Shown: in pieces, positions 10,611-20,379 of the stretch
Layout of the letters: every line of letters starts with the position of its first letter
Position numbering within the stretch: position 1 is the stretch's first letter
From: Glycine soja
Lineage: Eukaryota; Streptophyta; Magnoliopsida; Fabales; Fabaceae
Reading direction: 5' to 3'
NCBI RefSeq assembly: GCF_004193775.1
Contig: NC_041007.1
Location: 23,649,696-23,713,695 of the forward strand
Length of the DNA stretch: 64,000 nt
Position numbers and translations under genes: made by a program
Notes under the pieces: model-generated
What the model was told of the DNA's origin: nothing
The model's input: only the letters and a program-made list of their open reading frames with translations
The model's database searches: none

Positions 10611-11400
10611 CTTTTTCGGAGCCCCACGAATTGCGTTTTCGTTCATGCGTCCTCCACCTTCGAGTTTGGATCTATGCGTAGTGATTGCTTAGTGCAATTC
10701 TCCATTCTCAATCTTTTCGGAGCCCCATGAATTGCGTTTTCGTTCATGTGTCCTCCACCTTCGAGTTTGGAGCCATGCATAGTGATTGCTTAGTGCAATT
10801 CTCCATTCTCAATCTTTTTTCGGAGCCCCATGAATTGCATTTTCGTTCATGTGTCCTCCACCCAAGAGTTTGGAGCCATGCGTAGTGATTGCTTAGTGCA
10901 ATTCTCCATTCTCAATCTTTTTTCGGAGACCCATGAATTGCGTTTTCGTTCATGTGTCCTCCACCCACGAGTTTGGAGCCATGCATAGTGATTGCTTAGT
11001 GTAATTCTTCATTCTCAATCTTTTTTTGGAGCCCCATGAATTGCGTTTTCATTCATGCGTCCTCCACCCACGAGTTTGGAGTCATGCGTAGTGATTGCTT
11101 AGTGCAATTCTCCATTCTCAATCTTTTTTCGGAGCCCCATGAATTGCGTTTTCGTTCATGTGTCCTCCGCCTTCGAGTTTGGAGCCATGCGTAGTGATTG
11201 CTTAGTGCAATTCTCCATTCTCAACCTTTTTCGGAGCCCCATGAATTGCGTTTTCGTTCATGTGTCCTCCACCTTCGAGTTTGGAGCCATGCGTAGTGAT
11301 TGCTTAGTGCAATCCTCCATCCTCGCCTTTTATCCAGAGCCCCATGAATTGTGTTTTCGTTCATGCATCCTCCACCCAAAGAGTTTGGAGCCATACTTCA
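10611..11400 (+). repeat. Tandem array, about 102 bp period, roughly 7.5 copies (element A)
   Basis: Copies of a unit containing CGGAGCCCCATGAATTGCG, TTCATGTGTCCTCCACC and CGTAGTGATTGCTTAGTGC recur with 101-103 bp spacing (the CGTAGTGATT block falls at 10677, 10778, 10881, 10984, 11087, 11190 and 11291). The array sits shortly before the polypurine tract. Copies B and E carry arrays of related words with other periods at the same place, the hypervariable 3' region reported for Ogre/Tat elements. Short reading frames through it are not genes. Confidence 0.9.
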
Positions 11401-11690
11401 TGATTGACTAGTGAGGAACCTCTAGTGCAATCCTCCATTCTCCAGAGTTTTTCATCGTCAAGGGCGGATCCTCTTGACTGGGAAATGTGATCTTTGTTAT
11501 GTTCCCGATTGTTTCCTTTCCCAAATGTGTATATGTATAGTTTGTTGTTCTTGTTGTTGTTTGTATTTTGTTTTGTGTTGTGCAGAAAAGAAGAAGGAGT
11601 AGAGACGAGAGTCATCATCACGGAAAGGGCAGGACGGACGAAATCAGTGTCTTACCTTTGCTTTCCTCTTATCTCTGATAAAAGTTAAGT

Positions 11691-11703
11691 AAAGAGGGGC
11701 AAC
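11691..11703 (+). other. Polypurine tract (element A)
   Basis: AAAGAGGGGCAAC lies directly before the LTR start TGTCATACCC. The same tract occurs before the LTRs at 38366 and 62699, and in reverse beside the LTR at 15541. It would prime plus-strand DNA synthesis. Confidence 0.85.
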
Positions 11704-12179
11704 TGTCATACCCTAATTTCGTCCAGGGATTATTAATTGATGACATGCAACCTTTGGTTAGCCGCTTTGAGATACTTGGCGTCCTTTGTTGCACAATAAA
11801 TGAAGTCCCAAGACGTGTCAGAAATCAAAAGGAAGCAGGCTAGCGCAATCCGTGAAATTCCGTGATGTGGCGGAAATCGAAAAGAGGTGTTTTTGCGTAA
11901 TCCGTGAGTTTCCGTAACTCCTTCGAAAGCAAAAAAAAGAGTAAATAAATATTCCGTAAGGATTCGTAACCTTGCGGAAGGAAAATAAGTATCGTTACGA
12001 AATTCGTAACGTTACGAAAAAAGAATTACGAAAAAAATAGAAGGGGTGCATTTAGTAAAAAAGGGGGTACAAATAGCAATCTGGCCCACTTGGGCCTTCC
12101 AGATCCTTCCTCCAGAAGGCTGTTGCTTCTGGAGGAAGCAACCTTACTCGCCTGGGCGAGCTGGGTGGCAAGCTCCCCC
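11704..12179 (+). repeat. 3' LTR of element A, truncated (first ~475 bp)
   Basis: Begins TGTCATACCC and matches the starts of the LTRs at 38366, 50268 and 62699, including runs of short CGTAAC/TTACGG words and the GCCTGGGCGAGC motif at about 12151. It ends in a C-run after GGCAAGCT, before the TATA box position, where pol sequence of element B begins. The remaining LTR is missing. Confidence 0.82.
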
Positions 12180-13599
12180 CGGTGCTCATGCCACCTGTAA
12201 CAGGAAGACCTCTTTTCTTGTACATGACTGTGTTAGACGAGTCTATGGGGTGCGTGTTGGGGCAGCACGATGACTCTGGGAAGAAGGATCAAGACATTTA
12301 CTATTTAAGCAAGAAGTTTACCGCCTGTGAGATGAATTACTCAATGTTGGAAAGGACGTGTTGTGCCTGGTATGGGCGTCACATCGTCTTAGGTAGTACA
12401 TGCTCACTCATACCACGTGGCTTATTTCCAAAATGGATCCCGTGAAATACATCTTTAAGAAACCAGCCCTCACAGGATGAATAGCTAGGTGGCAGGTACT
12501 ACTATCTGAGTTCGATATTATGTACTTCACCCAAAAGGCGATAAAGGGAAGCGCCTTGGCAGATTATTTGGCCCAACAACCCCTCCAAGATTATCGGCCG
12601 ATGCACCCTGAGTTCCCAGATGAAGACATCATGGCCCTATTCGAAGAGAAGCGGATGCACGAGGATATAGACAAATGGATTGTTTGTTTCGATGGGGCAT
12701 CTAATGCTTTGGGCCATGGAGTAGGGGCAGTCCTTGTATCCCCCGATAATCAATGTATTCCTTTCACGACCAGGCTAGGTTTCGATTGTACCAACAATAT
12801 GGCCGAATATGAAGCATGCGCCCTTGGGATTCAAGCGGCCATTGATTTTGGCGTAAAGCTACTCAAAGTGTATGGAGACTCGGCTTTGGTAATATGTCAG
12901 TTGAGAGGAGAATGGGAAACTAGGGATCAAAAGTTGATACTCTATCAAACTTATATCTTGAAGTTAGCCGAATTCTTTGACGACATTTCTTTCCACCACA
13001 TACCTCGGGAAGAGAACCAAATGGCCGATGCATTGGCACCTTGGCATCCATGTTTCAACTTGCCCCACACGGGGATCTACCGTACATTGAATTCAGATCT
13101 CGGGGCAAGCCGACACATTGTTGTGTGATAGAGGAAGAGCGAGATGGGAAACCGTGGTATTTCGACATCAAAGAGTATGTCGAGAATAAAGAATATCCAC
13201 CAGGGATTTCCGACAATGACAAAAGAACGTTAAGGAGATTGGCTACTGGTTTCTTTGTGAGTGGTACCATCCTGTACAAACAAAACCACGACATGACCCT
13301 CCTGCAATGCGTAGATGCCAAAGAGGCGAACTACATGATTGAGGAAATCCATGGGGGTTCATTTGGGACACATGCCAATGAGCATGCTATGGCCAGGAAG
13401 ATCCTTAGAGCAGGTTATTACTGGCTCACTATGGAAAGTGATTGTTGCACCCATGTAAGGAAATGCCATAAATGTCAAGCATACGCAGACAATGTCAATG
13501 TTCCGCCACATCCTCTGAATGTCATGTCCGCCCCTTGGCCTTTTTCCATGTGGGGGATAGATGTCATAGGGGACATCGAACCCAAGGCTTCAAACGGTC
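12180..13599 (+). pseudogene. Element B RNase H, second RNase H and integrase N-terminus (left part)
   Basis: Frame 12182-12360 carries the RT-linked RNase H (VLDESMGCVLGQ, YYLSKKFTACEMNY). A base is missing near 12365 and TGA stands at 12478-12480 where other copies have CGA. The frame 12520-13040 then holds the second RNase H (FDGASN, TNNMAEYEA, VYGDSALV, ENQMADAL). One base is missing near 13040. The frame 13041-13599 contains the integrase zinc region (C-x2-C at KCHKCQ) and first catalytic aspartate (MWGIDVIG). Coding stops at 13599 because element N is inserted there; the gene resumes at 31500. Confidence 0.84.
13595..13599. other. Target-site duplication CGGTC (left) of element N
   Basis: CGGTC directly precedes the LTR of N here and directly follows the other LTR at 31500-31504. 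A 5 bp duplication is what Ty3/gypsy integrases leave. It fixes the insertion site within the integrase gene of B. Confidence 0.93.
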
Positions 13600-15541
13600 T
13601 GTCGCAACCTACCCTTCGGCGGGAGGGCGACGCGAGACTCGCGGGATGCGTGTTCCACGAAAGGAATACGCGCGGAGTCGCCACCAACGTTTATTTGAGG
13701 AAAACGTCGGAAAAACCGGAAAAGACGAGATCTACGAACTTTTTAGTGAAAGGTTCGGGAGTTGTATTTACGCACGGGGAAGGTATTAGCACCCCACACG
13801 CCCGTCCCAAGGGACGGCAGCCTTTAATCGAATGTGCAAACATGACTTTGATTTTTATGTTCCCTTTTTATGTTCTTATATCCTTTATACCCTTTTTATA
13901 TTTTTCCTTTTTTGTGGTCGACAAGGGTGTTTCCCTTTGCTCCTACGTATTCCTCAATTTGGGATGAGGAAATCAGACCTACGTAGTTCTTTTGGAACAA
14001 AGTGTTTGTTTAAGTTGTTTTTGTCTTTTTGCAAAACATGTTTTTATTGAACAAAAGGTCATTTAAGGTGTTGAACCATTAAACGGTCTTTTGATTTTGA
14101 AAGGGGAGAAACGTTAAGGCGTTGGACCATTAACGATTTCTTGTTTTTGAAAGGAGAGAAACGTTAAGGCATTGGACCATTAACGATCTCTTGGGGTGGT
14201 CGACAAAAGCGGGGCTTTTGCTCCTACGTATCCTCAATGAGGAACTCAGACCTACGTAGTTCTTTCTTATCAAGTGATTCTTTTTTGCTCAAGTGGTGAT
14301 CATTTTAAGGCGTTGGACCTTAAAAATGATCCATTTTACTTAGTGAGAAAATGAAATGACGAACTTCAAAAGCCTATTTTTGTGGACGAGCTTGACTAGG
14401 CGAGTTGATTTTAGCCTTAGTTTCACTTTAGTTATTAATCAATTCGATTAAGAATGAGAAATCCCAAAGAGAAAACGTCCGATTGATTTTCCGCTTTATT
14501 CTACTAAAAGATGTCTTTTTGATTATTATATTATTTTTTACCTCTTTTTGATTTCCAACGTGGTTACGGCACGACCGAACGGTCGGAATTTATTTTAACC
14601 AAAGTTAATGGATAATACAATTCAAACGTTCGGTGGAAATTTATTTTATTTTTAAGTTAAGCGAGAAACGACTTAAGTAAAATGGCTTAAGCACGTCAAC
14701 AGGGGGTATAAAAAGTAAACAAAATGAGAATAAAAATGCACGAAACACAATGTGGACCACTACGGGTGCATAGAATGAATCGAAAAGCTTGGTTCGAGGT
14801 ACTTACCCGTTGAAGATCGAAGAACGATGAAGAACGAATGAAGAACGTCGAAGAACGGTTCAAACCTTTGCGAGATTCCTCACGGAAAACGTTACGGAAA
14901 CGTTTCGGAAGCGCCTCGGCTTAGATTTTCTTCACGGAAACAATTTTTTCAAGCAAATTCCAAAGAGAGAGAAGTGCCTAAAGGGCTGGGATCCTTTTCT
15001 TCTTCATTTTCTCCCCTATTTATAGCAAAATAGGGGAGATGCTTGCCGCCCAGCTCGCCCAGGCGAGCTCAGCTCGCCCAGGCGAGCAGGGTTGCTTCCT
15101 CCAGAAGCAACCGCCTTCTGGAGGAACCTTCTGGAGGGCCCAAATGGGCCTGGGTGCTATTTGCACCCCCATTTTTACTAAGTTCACCCCCTCTGCTGTT
15201 TTTTGGTGATTCTTTTTTCGTAAAGTTACGGAAACTTACGAATTTCGTAACGATACTTGTTTTCTTTCCGTAATTGTTACGGAACCTTGCGGATTACATA
15301 ATCATCCCCTTTTTGACTTACGGAATGTTACGGAACCTCACTTAATTATGCAACGACGCTTCCTTTTGATTTCCGGTGTGTCACGGAAACTTACGGATTG
15401 TGCATCAATATTTTTTTGGTTTTCCGGCATGTCCTGAAATTTCACAAATTGCCTAATGATGGGTGCCAAGCACCTCACGAGGACCAAAGAATGGTCGCAC
15501 GTCATCGAGCAAAGGTTCCCGGACGAAATTAGGGTATGACA
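13600..15541 (-). repeat. 3' LTR of element N
   Basis: On the - strand it starts TGTCATACCC and ends GGTTGCGACA. It carries a TATA box (TATTTATA on +, 15017-15024), two adjacent copies of the GCTCGCCCAGGCGAGC palindrome (about 15052-15087) and a splice-donor-like GGTAAGTA (complement of about 14810-14817). It matches 29558-31499 at every point compared, so insertion was recent. Short reading frames inside it are not genes. Confidence 0.95.
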
Positions 15542-15555
15542 GTTGCCCCTCTTTA
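15542..15555 (-). other. Polypurine tract of element N
   Basis: The complement reads TAAAGAGGGGCAAC directly before the LTR start, the same tract as in elements A, B and E. It establishes the - orientation of N. Confidence 0.88.
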
Positions 15556-16070
15556 CTTGTCTTTTATTGGAGATAAAAGAAAAGTAAAGATAAGACACTA
15601 ATTTCGCTCCTCTCGACTTGGCGAGAGTCGCGGGTGACCATAAAATCTCCACATGCCAATGACTTGTTGTTCCCAAAATTTCACAAATTGCCTAATGACG
15701 GGCGCCAAGCACCTCACAAGGACCAAAGAATGGTCGCATGTCATCAAGCAAAGGTACCCGAAAATCAGTGTATGACACTAATTTCGCTCCTCTCGGTTGA
15801 CGAGAGTCGCGGGTGGCCGTGACTTGTCGTTCCTAGGATTTCACAAACTGCCTGATGATGGATGCCAAGCACCTCACAAGGACCAAAGAATGGTCGCATG
15901 TCATCAAGCAAAGGTCCCCGAAAATCAGTGTATGACACTAATTTCGCTCCTCTCGGCTGACGAGAGTCGCGGGTGACCATGAAATTTCCACATGTAAATG
16001 ACTTTGTTGTCCCCGGAGGAACAAAAGGTGCAGAAGACTGTGTCAGCCTCTGCATGCTATCAAGCGTTCT
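15556..16070 (-). repeat. LTR-end fragments in short tandem repeats beside the 3' LTR of N
   Basis: The block TTCACAAATTGCCTAATGA to AAGCAAAGGTTCCCG, which forms the first ~100 bp of the LTR (at 15440 and following), recurs diverged at about 15680 and 15840. Each recurrence is linked to a segment containing CTAATTTCGCTCCTCTCG and a small hairpin (CTCTCG, 5 nt, CGAGAG). The period is about 160 bp. No gene is present. Confidence 0.75.
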
Positions 16071-17540
16071 GTCTTACAGATAGCAAAAGAATGGGTGCGA
16101 ATAACCATAAGGTATCTCCGCGTATCTTGGGTGCAGAATGACCAAACTTGGTCTCTGCTTGTCATCGGGCCCGCCGCCTCTGGATGACAAAAGGGTGCGG
16201 ATAACCGTAAGGTATCTCCGCGTATCTTGGGTGCAGAATGACCAAACTTGGTCTCTGCTTGTCATCGGGCCCGCCGCCTCTGGATGACAAAAGGGTGCGG
16301 ATAACCGTAAGGTATCTCCGCGTATCTTGGGTGCAGAATGACCAAACTTGGTCTCTGCTTGTCATCGGGCCCGCCGCCTCTGGATGACAAAAGGGTGCGG
16401 ATAACCGTAAGGTATCTCCGCGTATCTTGGGTGCAGAATGACCAAACTTGGTCTCTGCTTGTCATCGGGCCCGCCGCCTCTGGATGACAAAAGGGTGCGG
16501 ATAACCGTAAGGTATCTCCGCGTATCTTGGGTGCAGAATGACCAAACTTGGTCTCTGCTTGTCATCGGGCCCGCCGCCTCTGGATGACAAAAGGGTGCGG
16601 ATAACCGTAAGGTATCTCCGCGTATCTTGGGTGCAGAATGACCAAACTTGGTCTCTGCTTGTCATCGGGCCCGCCGCCTCTGGATGACAAAAGGGTGCGG
16701 ATAACCGTAAGGTATCTCCGCGTATCTTGGGTGCAGAATGACCAAACTTGGTCTCTGCTTGTCATCGGGCCCGCCGCCTCTGGATGACAAAAGGGTGCGG
16801 ATAACCGTAAGGTATCTCCGCGTATCTTGGGTGCAGAATGACCAAACTTGGTCTCTGCTTGTCATCGGGCCCGCCGCCTCTGGATGACAAAAGGGTGCGG
16901 ATAACCGTAAGGTATCTCCGCGTATCTTGGGTGCAGAATGACCAAACTTGGTCTCTGCTTGTCATCGGGCCCGCCGCCTCTGGATGACAAAAGGGTGCGG
17001 ATAACCGTAAGGTATCTCCGCGTATCTTGGGTGCAGAATGACCAAACTTGGTCTCTGCTTGTCATCGGGCCCGCCGCCTCTGGATGACAAAAGGGTGCGG
17101 ATAACCGTAAGGTATCTCCGCGTATCTTGGGTGCAGAATGACCAAACTTGGTCTCTGCTTGTCATCGGGCCCGCCGCCTCTGGATGACAAAAGGGTGCGG
17201 ATAACCGTAAGGTATCTCCGCGTATCTTGGGTGCAGAATGACCAAACTTGGTCTCTGCTTGTCATCGGGCCCGCCGCCCCTGGATGACAAAAGGGTGCGG
17301 ATAACCGTAAGGTATCTCCGCGTATCTTGGGTGCAGAATGACCAAACTTGGTCTCTGCGTGCCATCGGACAACAACTGTGTCTAAATAGCAAAGGGGTGC
17401 GGATAACCGTAAGGTATCCCCGCGTATCGTGTGTGCAGAATGACCAAACTTGGTCTCTGCGTGCCATCGGACAACAACTGTGTCTAATTAGCAAAGGAGT
17501 GCGGATAACCGTAAGGTGTCTCCGCGGGCTACCAGCTCTT
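16071..17540 (-). repeat. 100 bp tandem array, about 14-15 copies, highly homogeneous (element N)
   Basis: From 16161 to about 17340 the sequence repeats exactly every 100 bp, with words GTCATCGGGCCCGCCGCCTC, GATGACAAAAGGGTGCGG and CAGAATGACCAAACTTGGTC. I see one substitution, in the unit at 17261. Outer copies at 16071-16160 and 17361-17540 are clearly diverged, as expected if the core expanded recently. Each unit holds inverted repeats (TGTCATC with GATGACA; GACCAAACTTGGTC). The repeating 67-codon frames are artefacts of the period. Confidence 0.97.
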
Positions 17541-18855
17541 GAGTCATGGCAACAAAAGGCGGTGTGGTCGACAAAAGCGAGGCTCTTGCTCCTACGTATC
17601 CTCCAATGAGGAACTCAGACCTACGTAGTTCTGGATAACTTGTGAGACTTGAAAAAGTCTCGGTGTTTTCTCCACTAAAATGCAAACATGTTTTAGCAAA
17701 GAGACAAATATTCCAACTGATTTTAGAGCAGCATATGATTTGAGTGACAAACAATGCGCCTACCAGGGAAGGAGAGTCTGCTGATGGGATCCCCCATAAC
17801 CATAAATGAGATCTTGGATGTTAGCATTTCGTTTCTAAATGACCATTTAGAGGAAACACTGGGTTCGACAGAAATAGAAGAAATCCACTCAAAGTGTATC
17901 AATCTCGCACAGGTAAGTGTTTCATCCTAATTCCGAACCATAGATATGTCATGACTTGACTTTGCAAATTATTTCCTATCAAATCAAAAATTACATGCGT
18001 GATCATGGATCAATAGGGCTTCCCTTGGGAATGGGTTCTTTTGGTGGTTTCTTCTTTCGGCTTTTGTGTGTTTTTGGCTTTTGATTTTTTTGGCTTTTTC
18101 TTTTTCTGTTTTTTTGTCTAGTGCGGGGCGAGAAAAAAAAGTCGCTAGCGCACGGGATTTTGGTTGGTAATCAAAGGGAGAAGACTTATTTTAGGTCGTG
18201 GTTCCCTTTCCTTCTTTTTTCGTTCATTTGGTGACAATTCTGTACTGTTCAGATATTGTCTGGTCCAAAGACCTCTCTGCACATTTCTTCTGGTTTCTTT
18301 GACCAGGAGCTTCCTTCTTTTTTACTTTCTCCCATTCTTTGGTTGGGAATTTTCTTTCTTTCCTTTTTCTTTCTCCCACTCTTTGATTGGGAATTTCCTT
18401 TCTTTTCTTTTTGCTTTCTCCCACTCTTTGATTGGGAATTTTCCTTCTCTTCCTTTTTGCTTTCGAGGGTAAGGATTATGGTGAGTCAGGATTTTGGCTC
18501 AAGGTTTGTAGAATGGCTAGACATGATACATGTCGGGGTTTGGTTTGGCTCAAGGATAAAAGGGTTGCCTTACATTATTTCCATGACACAAATGCAAAAA
18601 TGATGATTTGGAAACTTTATGCAAAACTGGTCATGCATGCACCTATGCGGACACTCAAGTGTCAAATTTTTATGGTCATGTGATGCTAGGGCTCAGGATT
18701 CATTTCCTCTATTTTAAATCAACCCAATGTTTCCAAAATATGTTCTTTTATCAATTTGTGCATTCATCCGAGTCCATTTCGGGCGTCTGGGGAAATTTCA
18801 CAGCATTCACCCTTCAGGTGTAGACACATTTTCCAAAAATTGGTTATGATCAATG

Positions 18856-18891
<36 letters not shown>

Positions 18892-19470
18892 AAAGTTGGA
18901 AATCGTCTCTTTTCAAAAGCATGTTGGTTTTTCAACTTGACAACTTATTTTTCTTTTTTCTCTCTTTTTTTTCTTTTTTTTTTATTTGTTTATTTCTTTT
19001 TCTTGTTTGTTTTTTTTTTCTTCTCTTTTTTTTTTCCATGAGGTATTTTGCTATATACATGCATATCCAAGGTATCTTGCTACCTAAACATACACATATA
19101 TATGTTTTGTAAGGTATTTTTGCTATATACATGCATATCCAAGGTATCTTTCTACCTAAACATACATATATATTTTGTGAAGTGTTTTTTGTTTACATAC
19201 ATGCATATCTAAGGTATTTTCACTACCTAAACATACATATATATGTTTTGTAAGGTATGACTACCTTCCAAGCTTGCGCTTGTTTTATTTAAATTCCCAG
19301 GATCATGAGCAACTAGGTGCGTCCTACTATAAAAAGTGATCAAATAGCAGGCAGAAATTTAAAAGGTACTAGGTTGCCTCCTAGTAGCGCTTCTTTAACG
19401 TCTTGAGCTGGACGCCTTATGACTTGTCGGTCACTGACCTAGTACTTTGCTTACCTTTGGCTTTGGACTT
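17541..19470 (-). other. Non-coding region of N: pyrimidine-rich block, poly-T and 75 bp minisatellite
   Basis: No gene seen. About 18200-18475 is pyrimidine-rich on + (purine-rich in the sense strand), with tandem copies of a ~50 bp unit containing TTTGATTGGGAATTTTC. It corresponds to the purine tracts of A, B, C and E. A long T-run lies at 18859-18886. At about 19040-19260, three ~75 bp copies contain ATACATGCATATCCAAGGTA and CTACCTAAACATACA. The segment 17740-18790 is similar to the reverse complement of 48048-49080. Confidence 0.6.
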
Positions 19471-19476
19471 GGTCGC

Positions 19477-20300
19477 TTATTGGTCGGCCATGGGTCGTAA
19501 GCAACGCTCTAACCTTTTTGTGGATGAGCTGTGGTGAACTTTAGTGGTGATGGCGGTGTGTCTATTGCCCGCTACCGTCCATCCCAATGCTGCTGTGGTG
19601 TCTCGCCCTGCGCCTGCCTGGGGGCGCAACACTTCTAGATGAAAACTCGATTGGTAGGGGGCCTGATGACCCTGCTGGGGGCAACAGGCACTCCCTTGAA
19701 CTGATAGAGACCCGTATTTAGAGCTTGACAATTCCAAGACCCTGTTGGACTTCTTCGGGTCCACTGGGTGTCTTGCAGGCGCGATCCCTGCAAACAATAG
19801 ATGAAATCAGAAATCAGTTGAGCAATGTGCATACTTACCTATGATGACGTGACCTTGCCGGGGGGGTACGGGCACCCTGTAGGACTGATAGAGGCCCGTA
19901 ACCAGAGCTGGAAACCCCAGGGCCCTGTTGGACTCTTTCGGGTCCACTGGGTGTCTTGTGGGTGCGATCCCTGCAAACAATAGATGGTATCAGAAATCAG
20001 TTGAACTATATGCATACTTACCCATGTCGGGACGACACAGACCAACCGATACTTTTGCAGGGGGAGATTGGCATTGCGGTCGCTGGGCAGAATGTTGCTA
20101 AATAGCAATGTCATCTATATCTGTGTAAGAGTGGTCATGTTGGTGCGCATGATCCGCACTCGTCTCTTTGCAGCGGCACGAATGAAATCTTGCCCCGGTA
20201 TGCATAGTAGCTGTGTAATAGCCTCCCTCTCTGGTTGTGCTCGCACAGTTGGCCCTCCTCCAATATCAGGGGGTGGCCCAGGAACCGTTAAAAGGAAACT
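19477..20300 (-). pseudogene. T32 remnant in element N, partly duplicated
   Basis: On the - strand the translation of 20280-20040 matches T32 (CIPGQDF, RVRIMRTNMTTLTQ, then SNILPSDRNANLPL). The next block, equivalent to the HPLDPDKSNRALGFP region, is present twice about 180 bp apart (around 19940-20010 and 19760-19830). Several stops and frame changes prevent any product. It shows that N descends from an element with the full A/B/E architecture. Confidence 0.65.
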
Positions 20301-20379
20301 ACTGGCCCCTTAACCGGAAGTGCAAGTCTCGGTTAAGCATTTAAGGACAGAGGACCTTAAATTATCTTAAGGTGTGGAT

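Larger units (their letters stand above)
1..12179 (+). mobile_element. Element A: Ogre/Tat-like Ty3/gypsy retrotransposon, 5' cut by window, 3' LTR truncated
   Basis: In order along the + strand I see the gag C-terminus, protease with a G-patch-like tail, an intron-like gap, RT, RNase H, a second RNase H, integrase, a long non-coding stretch, a T32 ORF, a 102 bp tandem array, a polypurine tract and the start of a 3' LTR. This order, with dual RNase H and a 3' hypervariable region, is that of the Tat/Ogre lineage. Several frameshifts and stops and at least two lost catalytic residues make the copy inactive. The 3' LTR stops at about 12179, where it is joined to the RNase H region of another copy (element B). 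Confidence 0.88.

Noticed and set aside
15043..15273. 76-codon frame in both N LTRs (also 31001-31231)
   Set aside because: It lies in LTR promoter/leader sequence, is duplicated only because the LTR is, and has no recognisable domain.
16161..17360. CRISPR-like array
   Set aside because: Whole units repeat without unique spacers, and the surroundings are plant retrotransposons.
16162..17494. Series of identical 67-codon reading frames on the - strand every 100 bp
   Set aside because: They arise from the 100 bp tandem period; a repeated frame with no start context or homology is not a gene family.
18859..18886. Poly-T run as a LINE or SINE poly(A) tail
   Set aside because: No upstream LINE or SINE sequence or target duplication; it looks like a simple repeat inside the N 3' region.
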